From: Apostichopus japonicus
Lineage: Eukaryota; Echinodermata; Holothuroidea; Aspidochirotida; Stichopodidae
Assembly: GCF_037975245.1 (NCBI RefSeq)
Contig: NC_092581.1
Coordinates: 14,772,303-14,834,302, forward strand
DNA length: 62,000 bases
Reading direction: 5' to 3'
The stretch's first letter is position 1. Every line of letters starts with the position of its first letter. Shown here piece after piece: positions 60,901 through 62,000 of the stretch. A model generated the notes under the pieces. The model had not been told where the DNA came from and did no database searches. It saw only the letters and a list, made by a program, of their open reading frames with translations. A program made the translations under genes and the position numbers.

Positions 60901-62000
60901 GTCAACATTTCCAACTACAGATCAAGATGTATCGACAGAATTAACCTCAAGATTTGCTACATCTCAGTCCGAGTCAACTCCTGCGTCTTCATTAAGTTAT
61001 TCAACGGATAAGACGACCGCCGACAAAACGACATTATTTCAAACCACTGATGTTCCGACGAGTGAAGTAACTTCAATGTTTTCAACAACTTCTTCAACAA
61101 TAGGTTTGTCGATACTTTTTCTCTTCTCTTTAATGATATATAAGATCAAAGTAGTATTTAAAAACAAAAGTATACCCCCAGAAGCATTAATGTATATGTG
61201 GATAAAGAATATCAGAATCGGGTAAGACTAAATCAAGTTTGTTTCAGTTGAGCCATGAAATCGTCGAAACTTGAGGACACCCTACCTGTCGAAATGCTAA
61301 GTAGATCTCGTTTATTTACAGAGGAGACAACAAATCCCACAATGACGACTGAAGACGAGACAACAGAAGTAACAGGTTTCCTTTCCACTAGTGAGACAGT
61401 AAGCGAAGAAACAACAACTGATTCCTCGTCTACAGAAGCTACTTCTGCAATCTATTCAACAGATATCACAAGTGATGTATCGACATCACTAGATACAACG
61501 GATTCTACTACCGTTGAATTTTCTTCCACAACTCCTACGACTTCCATAATAACAGGTTTGTTGAAAGCAACTTTCTTACAACATGTCAAACAGGAAAGAT
61601 ATCAAACCGTGCAAAGATTGAAGCCTCCATTTTGATGGTTGGAAGAAATAAATCTATTTCAAATGCTTCTTCATTGTCGAAATTAGACATTTTTTTCGAG
61701 AAATCGTCGAAAATAACCATTCATATGCACATCTGGTAAGTGATTAGGAGGATCGTATGTGTATTGACAGGTAAGAGGACTTGAAATATTTTGGTTCACT
61801 TTCGAGAAAGACAAAGTAAGTAACATTTTCTACACTTACAGACCAAACAACACAGAGGACGACACAGTCAGAATCTACGCAGGAAGGGACAACAGTAACG
61901 GTTAGTACACTAGCGTCAACATTTCCAACTACAGATCAAGATGTATCGACAGAATTAACCTCAAGACTTGCTACATCTCAGTCCGAGTCAACTCCTGCGT
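18600..62000 (+). CDS. CCP/sushi-plus-mucin gene (gene span, incomplete at both ends)
   Basis: Exon chain: 18,600-18,830; 21,591-21,776; 26,815-26,976; 38,935-39,354; 40,239-40,358; then the two-exon array from 40,642 to the window edge. Every intron placed is phase 1, the usual phase for shuffled extracellular modules, and reading frame is kept at each junction. The product would start with cysteine modules and continue as a Thr/Ser-rich stalk of more than 3,500 residues from this window alone. This fits a secreted or surface mucin-like protein with complement-type recognition modules. The signal peptide and C-terminus are not in view. A membrane anchor like that at 306-643 would be a reasonable expectation, but is unproven. 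The exon joining is inferred from phase and splice motifs, without transcripts. Confidence 0.75.
18831..21590 (+). other. Intron 1 of the visible gene
   Basis: Contains a (TA)n tract at about 18,880-18,938. At about 21,100-21,190 is a G/C-run-rich scrap starting GGCGTGCATGG that may be one end of a decayed MITE. Nothing coding is recognised. Confidence 0.5.
21591..21776 (+). CDS. Exon: CCP/sushi module
   Basis: Acceptor TTGATTTCCAG and donor GTAAGAA; 186 bp, phase 1-1, 62 residues. It has the four CCP cysteines in order: CYTDAG, VVYSCPENY, KVTCNDGVW and FECN. The conserved aromatic precedes Cys2 and the GVW tryptophan lies between Cys3 and Cys4. Known CCP modules bind complement or other surface proteins. 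This is the most canonical module of the gene. Confidence 0.85.
21777..23718 (+). other. Intron 2, first part, nothing recognised
   Basis: AT-rich intronic sequence. Open frames at 22,782-23,025 on both strands are short and lack recognisable motifs. Confidence 0.45.
23719..24141. repeat. 12-bp minisatellite (TATGCATGCAGG type) with a 229-bp higher-order copy
   Basis: About 35 imperfect 12-bp units of the form TATGCATGCAGG. A longer phrase beginning TATTCACACTAG recurs at 23,749 and 23,978, so blocks of about 229 bp were duplicated. The unit length is a multiple of three and stop-poor, which gives long Met/His-rich open frames on both strands that are not genes. The tract is cut on the right by a MITE and continues in decayed form after it. 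Confidence 0.9.
24142..24502. mobile_element. hAT-like MITE inside the minisatellite, 361 bp
   Basis: The left end CAGTGGCGTAGGAA and the inward-read right end CAAGGGCGTAGGAA match at 12 of 14 positions. Flanks TAGGTATG and TAGTTTTG are a possible decayed 8-bp duplication (6 of 8). The interior holds two copies of the phrase CTYAGATGCAATTTGGTGC, the core shared with the element at 9742-10,236. Confidence 0.75.
24503..24622. repeat. Continuation of the 12-bp minisatellite
   Basis: Decayed GTATACAGG/GTATGCAGACC-type units resume to the right of the MITE, showing that it inserted within the array. Confidence 0.6.
24736..25101. mobile_element. TTAA-flanked inverted-repeat element (MITE), 366 bp
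   Basis: The left end AGGCATTGAAGACTCGC and the inward-read right end AGGGTGTGAAGACTCGC match at 14 of 17 positions. TTAA lies on both sides (24,732-24,735 and 25,102-25,105). TTAA duplication is known for piggyBac, Kolobok and Sola3 elements; with no transposase here the superfamily is open. The termini differ from those of the large element at 27,329. Confidence 0.7.
25102..26330 (+). other. Intron 2, continued, nothing coding
   Basis: Contains two related phrases around 25,905-25,970 and 26,020-26,090 (CCATAAAACC...TTGCAGA...TTAATAGATTGTAATAT-like), a small local duplication. No exon signals were found with an open frame. Confidence 0.4.
26331..26540. repeat. GAAT/GATG tetranucleotide microsatellite
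   Basis: About 200 bp of imperfect GAAT and GATG units with internal variants. The opposite-strand frame encodes a His/Ser/Ile-rich run that is a by-product. Confidence 0.85.
26815..26976 (+). CDS. Exon: CCP/sushi module lacking the tryptophan
   Basis: Acceptor TTTGTCTGTTACAG and donor GTAAGCAG; 162 bp, phase 1-1, 54 residues. It has four cysteines in CCP order: ADCSLP, IECEKG, SECSNG and DSCIY. The usual Trp after the third-cysteine GxG motif is replaced (SNGTIEVDSC), so it is a divergent or shortened CCP. Confidence 0.8.
26977..27328 (+). other. Intron 3 up to the transposon
   Basis: Short intronic stretch ending in the left TTAA (27,325-27,328) of the large transposon. The whole intron spans 26,977-38,934, of which 10,062 bp is that element. 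Confidence 0.7.
27742..27762 (+). CDS. P2X7-like gene exon 1 (start codon)
   Basis: Seven codons from an ATG to donor GTAAGTTC. It is too short to stand alone. It was chosen because it is the only nearby ATG in phase 0 with a strong donor ahead of exon 2; an upstream alternative is possible. Confidence 0.5.
28180..28362 (+). pseudogene. P2X7-like gene exon 2: Arg/Gly-rich segment with TAG
   Basis: Acceptor ATAATGTAG ends at 28,179. The exon encodes an acidic start, then RRTSGRRGRRGTGRGGRG-type sequence, then an Ala/Gln-rich helix. TAG occurs at 28,339-28,341, after which the frame stays open (ERAENIR) to a donor at 28,363 (GTACAT) in phase 0 with exon 3. A single C-to-T change of CAG would explain it. 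An earlier donor at 28,287 (GTACGC) is in the wrong phase for exon 3. Confidence 0.65.
28732..28962 (+). CDS. P2X7-like gene exon 3: helix and first zinc-binding cysteines
   Basis: Acceptor GGCCTCTTTCAG, donor GTCAGT; 231 bp, phase 0-0. It begins with an amphipathic helix (LRELVLQLMNSYPALFFDIW). The cysteine block WCTCERCREMPT, EERVCC and DNCLSL follows, matching the P2X7 C-terminal domain pattern. Confidence 0.8.
29244..29507 (+). CDS. P2X7-like gene exon 4: C-terminal half of the domain
   Basis: Acceptor CATATTTTCCAG; 264 bp including stop TAA 29,505-29,507. It contains NRHAAYRQFVLWHYGRLG, the cysteine of AVPSCVVWRIR, and the FPDPHDNYVGY end typical of the family. Confidence 0.82.
   Translation, partial: EIDTVVIDPLVLGVARELRRAICGGNRGEEPNKANRHAAYRQFVLWHYGRLGNRKRRAVPSCVVWRIRSTFPDPHDNYVGYIPGGLL
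29508..30924. other. Between the convergent genes of the transposon
   Basis: Pyrimidine-rich on the + strand, with G and C runs at about 30,595-30,609 and 30,870-30,883. No supported gene; the open frames are chance. Confidence 0.4.
30925..31164 (-). CDS. Transposase exon 12: C-terminus
   Basis: The acceptor ends TTTATTAAG. The exon encodes KTYKYIPELMKDVF, then a basic Ser/Pro-containing tail ending in TAA at 30,927-30,925. Confidence 0.6.
   Translation of the reverse strand, partial: AFIGPVSQSCKKKTYKYIPELMKDVFRRRLIDNKSQRSHVVLAEDDPRRISGTIRPNQPPSVHQLLENHKSRMEASSSL
31213..31303 (-). CDS. Transposase exon 11
   Basis: Acceptor ATTTTTTTTCAG. It encodes PPSYKARNLLAGIDYQHHKG. The donor is uncertain: GTCTAAGT at 31,212 keeps phase 0 with exon 12 but is non-consensus; otherwise TAA follows at 31,209-31,207. 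Confidence 0.55.
31420..31488 (-). CDS. Transposase exon 10
   Basis: Acceptor ATATCACTTTCAG, donor GTAAGT, phase 2-2. Across the junction the protein reads KFRHTSALENFQSHVLVYAA, a conserved stretch after the catalytic Glu. Confidence 0.75.
31681..32510 (-). pseudogene. Transposase exon 9: catalytic Glu, split by a MITE
   Basis: It begins NWRGILHHVVGDHEW (likely Glu at 32,468-32,466) and reads to EPDSP. The MITE follows, then coding resumes PAHAALREIVLDMN to donor GTACTGG at 31,680. Removing 624 bp (element plus one 8-bp duplicate) leaves 206 bp, exactly right for phase 0 to 2. Confidence 0.8.
31763..32378. mobile_element. MITE inside transposase exon 9, 616 bp
   Basis: Perfect 14-bp inverted termini CATAGGCGTAGGAG / CTCCTACGCCTATG with an exact 8-bp duplication AGGAGAGT (31,755-31,762 and 32,379-32,386), as for hAT elements. 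The interior has three tandem copies (about 85 bp) of a block with TTCGGGCAATATG and TTTTTCGGGCACCTACTG. A large imperfect palindrome follows at 32,100-32,343. No coding capacity. Confidence 0.92.
32693..32800 (-). CDS. Transposase exon 8
   Basis: 108 bp, phase 0-0, donor GTAAGT. It encodes PLMPWISDITRHFWYCSQHADG, typical of the core between the second Asp and the Glu. Confidence 0.72.
32910..32983 (-). CDS. Transposase exon 7
   Basis: Acceptor TCTACTGTACAG, donor GTAAGT, phase 1 to 0. It encodes HSFDVWHGAKNIGKKLSE, a family-diagnostic block. Confidence 0.75.
33240..33475 (-). pseudogene. Transposase exon 6: first and second catalytic Asp, 1-bp deletion
   Basis: It encodes GDGRNDSPGHCAQYCTYSVMD (first Asp at 33,473-33,471) and ends with VVTDAHPQIKSYL (Asp 33,270-33,268). 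The frame breaks near 33,369. Restoring one base makes the exon 237 bp, a multiple of three, as its phase 1-1 borders require. Confidence 0.75.
33603..33882 (-). pseudogene. Transposase exon 5: pre-catalytic region with TAG
   Basis: Acceptor TGTCTCTTTTCCAG, donor GTAAGTCG, phase 0 to 1. It encodes CAHGHVSKIWHSQPK and SAAVILSGNNYAKIKMMFRF. TAG at 33,651-33,649 interrupts HWKQL-TELLLARKGKTVVIA, most simply a CAG to TAG change. Confidence 0.72.
34010..34330. repeat. Dispersed repeat in a transposase intron
   Basis: Contains two staggered copies of phrases such as GACCTCAGTTGCCCTTTGATC and GACCTCAAATGACCTTCGAC, with ACTAAGGATCACC-like spacers. The style matches remnants at 2090-2420 and 6270-6470. 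Confidence 0.5.
34435..34688 (-). pseudogene. Transposase exon 4: acidic linker into Cys/His region, frameshifted
   Basis: Acceptor TTTCTCTTACAG. The frame reads to about LLQLLKDCRPKSWL. The sequence that continues sensibly into the next exon (GHKIVGTAVGVKW, then ICAHGHVSKIWHSQP) lies one base over, so a 1-bp insertion or 2-bp deletion sits near 34,495-34,510. The exon length (254) is one too long for its phases, which agrees. The donor GTTCGT is weak. Confidence 0.5.
34819..34962 (-). CDS. Transposase exon 3: acidic linker
   Basis: Acceptor CTTTTTTTTCAG, donor GTATGT, phase 2-2. Asp/Ser-rich (PGSFDRDSDPDWDSGEED). Confidence 0.6.
35401..35550 (-). CDS. Transposase exon 2: Ser/Thr-rich linker
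   Basis: Acceptor TTTTTATTTTCAG, donor GTATGC, phase 2-2. It encodes VDSAYSPCKTPN, then Ser/Thr/Ala-rich sequence. Confidence 0.6.
36758..36987 (-). CDS. Transposase exon 1: basic N-terminus
   Basis: The first ATG is at 36,987-36,985, with a second in frame at 36,969. Lys/Arg-rich sequence is followed by RWTELKEKLGLKNDTEVARY, then donor GTGAGT in phase 2. It may contribute to DNA binding (inference). Confidence 0.65.
37395..38934 (+). other. Intron 3 right of the transposon
   Basis: Contains a perfect 11-bp hairpin (CAGGGAGTTGT at 37,478-37,488 with its complement at 37,495-37,505). Otherwise AT-rich with no exon recognised. Confidence 0.5.
38935..39354 (+). CDS. Exon: mucin-like Ser/Thr-rich stalk
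   Basis: Acceptor TTTTTATCAG, donor GTATGT; 420 bp, phase 1-1, 140 residues dominated by Thr, Ser and Pro with TTTE/VTT motifs and no cysteine. It is probably densely O-glycosylated. The sequence is related in style but not repeated exactly, so it looks like the unduplicated ancestor side of the array. The long minus-strand open frame over it is its mirror. Confidence 0.8.
39355..40238 (+). other. Intron 4 of the CCP-mucin gene
   Basis: No repeat or gene recognised. The last part near 40,085-40,200 is A-rich. Confidence 0.5.
40239..40358 (+). CDS. Exon A0: truncated ancestral-like A exon
   Basis: 120 bp, phase 1-1, matching the last 40 residues of exon A with several differences (DIT-N, T for S, P for T). 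Its acceptor (AAAGAGTAACAG) has a poor pyrimidine tract. The intron after it (40,359-40,641) already belongs to the 1014-bp unit, so the tandem array begins here. It is the most diverged copy. Confidence 0.6.
40642..41369 (+). CDS. Unit 1: exons B1 40,642-40,917 and A1 41,136-41,369
   Basis: Reference description. B: acceptor CATTTTCTACACTTACAG, donor GTTTGTC; 92 residues starting DQTTHRTTQSETTQ, Thr/Ser over half in places, no Cys. A: acceptor CTCGTTTATTCACAG, donor GTTTGTTG; 78 residues starting EETTNPTMTTEDETT. The ATG at 41,069 lies in the intron upstream of A, and the frame after 41,369 is intronic, so the apparent 126-codon frame is not a protein. B1 has His at residue 5; A1 has Leu at residue 53. 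Confidence 0.82.
41656..42383 (+). CDS. Unit 2: B2 41,656-41,931, A2 42,150-42,383
   Basis: B2 has Gln5; A2 has Leu53. The following intron carries GTCATACAGG instead of GTCAAACAGG. It is followed by the first hybrid exon. Confidence 0.82.
42670..42843 (+). CDS. Hybrid exon H1 (front of B fused to end of A)
   Basis: 174 bp, phase 1-1, 58 residues. The first 51 or so match B (Gln5), then the sequence switches at CAACTCCT to the last residues of A (TTSVITG). The frame is kept. The acceptor is TTTTCTACAATTACAG; the downstream intron is A-type but with CTTAGAG replacing a TTTTCGAG phrase. Confidence 0.8.
43129..43856 (+). CDS. Unit 3: B3 43,129-43,404, A3 43,623-43,856
   Basis: B3 acceptor reads TTTTCAACACTTACAG, a variant shared only with B7; His5. 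A3 Leu53. Confidence 0.82.
44143..44870 (+). CDS. Unit 4: B4 44,143-44,418, A4 44,637-44,870
   Basis: B4 Gln5; A4 Leu53, followed by the GTCATACAGG intron variant. Confidence 0.82.
45157..45884 (+). CDS. Unit 5: B5 45,157-45,432, A5 45,651-45,884
   Basis: B5 Gln5. The B-A intron has TATATGTGG and the A acceptor reads TTTATTTACAG. A5 has Val53. The same set recurs in units 18 and 20. Confidence 0.82.
46171..46898 (+). CDS. Unit 6: B6 46,171-46,446, A6 46,665-46,898
   Basis: Same variants as unit 2 (Gln5, Leu53, GTCATACAGG) and, like it, followed by a hybrid exon, 4515 bp later. Confidence 0.82.
47185..47358 (+). CDS. Hybrid exon H2 (copy of H1)
   Basis: Matches H1, including the CTTAGAG intron variant and the GATCTGATG phrase, so one fusion event was later duplicated with its neighbours. 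Confidence 0.8.
47644..48371 (+). CDS. Unit 7: B7 47,644-47,919, A7 48,138-48,371
   Basis: Counterpart of unit 3: TTTTCAACACTTACAG acceptor, His5; A7 Leu53. Confidence 0.82.
48658..49385 (+). CDS. Unit 8: B8 48,658-48,933, A8 49,152-49,385
   Basis: B8 His5; A8 Leu53 followed by GTCATACAGG. Confidence 0.82.
49672..50399 (+). CDS. Unit 9: B9 49,672-49,947, A9 50,166-50,399
   Basis: B9 Gln5; A9 Leu53, GTCAAACAGG. Confidence 0.82.
50686..51413 (+). CDS. Unit 10: B10 50,686-50,961, A10 51,180-51,413
   Basis: B10 Gln5. Upstream of A the decoy acceptor reads GTTTGATTCAG, with GACATCC and TAGATCGCG variants and TTTATTTACAG; A10 Val53. The next intron has an extra A and AAACAGTGC. Unit 15 matches at all these sites. 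Confidence 0.82.
51701..52428 (+). CDS. Unit 11: B11 51,701-51,976, A11 52,195-52,428
   Basis: B11 His5; A acceptor TTTATTTACAG; A11 Val53. Confidence 0.82.
52715..53442 (+). CDS. Unit 12: B12 52,715-52,990, A12 53,209-53,442
   Basis: B12 Gln5. The A-side intron shares GACATCC/TAGATCGCG with unit 10, but A12 has Leu53, so it is a mosaic. Confidence 0.82.
53729..54456 (+). CDS. Unit 13: B13 53,729-54,004, A13 54,223-54,456
   Basis: B13 has Phe43 in place of Leu (also in B17-B20); A13 Leu53, GTCATACAGG after it. Confidence 0.82.
54743..55470 (+). CDS. Unit 14: B14 54,743-55,018, A14 55,237-55,470
   Basis: B14 Gln5, Leu43; A14 Leu53. Confidence 0.82.
55757..56484 (+). CDS. Unit 15: B15 55,757-56,032, A15 56,251-56,484
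   Basis: Matches unit 10 at every diagnostic site (GTTTGATTCAG, GACATCC, Val53, AAACAGTGC, extra A), offset by 5071 bp. Confidence 0.82.
56772..57499 (+). CDS. Unit 16: B16 56,772-57,047, A16 57,266-57,499
   Basis: B16 His5 as in B11; A16 Leu53, unlike A11, marking the end of the 5-unit copy. Confidence 0.82.
57786..58513 (+). CDS. Unit 17: B17 57,786-58,061, A17 58,280-58,513
   Basis: B17 Gln5, Phe43; A17 Leu53. Confidence 0.82.
58800..59527 (+). CDS. Unit 18: B18 58,800-59,075, A18 59,294-59,527
   Basis: B18 Phe43; TATATGTGG in the B-A intron, TTTATTTACAG, A18 Val53. Confidence 0.82.
59814..60541 (+). CDS. Unit 19: B19 59,814-60,089, A19 60,308-60,541
   Basis: B19 Phe43; A19 Leu53; same as unit 17, 2028 bp away. 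Confidence 0.82.
60828..61555 (+). CDS. Unit 20: B20 60,828-61,103, A20 61,322-61,555
   Basis: Same as unit 18 (TATATGTGG, Phe43, Val53), 2028 bp away. The next intron has GATCGTATG instead of GATCTTATG. Confidence 0.82.
61842..62000 (+). CDS. Unit 21: exon B21, cut by the window edge
   Basis: First 159 bp of a B exon with Gln5, Leu43 and a private Thr12 to Ser change. The array continues beyond the window. Confidence 0.8.

Larger units (their letters stand above)
40239..62000 (+). repeat. Tandem array of a 1014-bp two-exon unit
   Basis: Unit length is 1014 bp, with 1015 bp twice (one extra A near 51,570 and 56,640) and 1473 bp twice (an extra 459-bp part containing a hybrid exon). Each unit holds exon B (276 bp), an intron of 218 bp, exon A (234 bp) and an intron of about 286 bp. 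Copies differ at only a few sites, introns included, which means recent amplification or continuing homogenisation. Both exons are phase 1-1, so any copy number stays in frame. True copy number may differ from this assembly. Confidence 0.95.

Noticed and set aside
40239-62000. CRISPR-like or satellite DNA reading of the array
   Set aside because: The unit is 1 kb with splice sites and mucin-like coding exons; there is no short repeat-spacer pattern.

Overview
The window is animal nuclear DNA: AT-rich, with intron-split genes, canonical GT-AG splice sites, many short interspersed elements and microsatellites. A gene combining CCP/sushi modules with mucin-like exons, a free-standing P2X7 C-terminal-like gene, a TTAA-flanked DNA transposon and a CR1-like LINE together point to a marine invertebrate deuterostome. 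An echinoderm is my best guess; no species marker is present.

Layout. (1) 306-643 (+) is the last exon of a type I membrane protein gene (transmembrane segment plus cytoplasmic tail) whose other exons lie left of the window. (2) 644-18,599 shows no gene I can support. It holds a 58-bp minisatellite (about 990-1631), several short inverted-repeat elements with 8-bp target duplications, a 5'-truncated LINE sitting in a (TA)n tract (12,270-13,656), and a diverged pair of related segments. (3) 18,600 to the right edge (+) is one large gene. Three cysteine-module exons (18,600; 21,591; 26,815) are followed by Ser/Thr-rich exons (38,935; 40,239) and then a tandem array of a 1014-bp unit. Each unit carries two mucin-type exons (B, 276 bp; A, 234 bp). 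Twenty full units, two in-frame hybrid exons and a truncated B exon are visible, and the array runs off the right edge. All introns I can place are phase 1, so unit number can change without breaking the frame.

(4) 27,329-37,390 lies within one intron of that gene. It is a 10,062-bp DNA transposon with near-perfect short terminal inverted repeats and TTAA on both sides. It contains two convergent intron-containing genes. On the + strand is a four-exon P2X7 C-terminal-like (zinc-coordinating cysteine domain) gene with an Arg/Gly-rich N-terminal part. On the - strand is a twelve-exon DDE transposase gene that I assign tentatively to the Kolobok type. Both are broken: each has an in-frame TAG, the transposase also has two frameshifts, and a 616-bp inverted-repeat element with an exact 8-bp target duplication sits inside one transposase exon. 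When the lesions are discounted, exon phases match at every transposase junction (693 codons plus stop) and at every junction of the + strand gene (232 codons plus stop, counting the TAG as a codon). This strongly supports both models.

The two most interesting items are the transposon that appears to carry a P2X7-type domain gene as passenger, and the two-exon mucin array with its hybrid exons, higher-order repeats and alternative splice signals copied in every unit. No search was possible, so family names rest on motif recognition.
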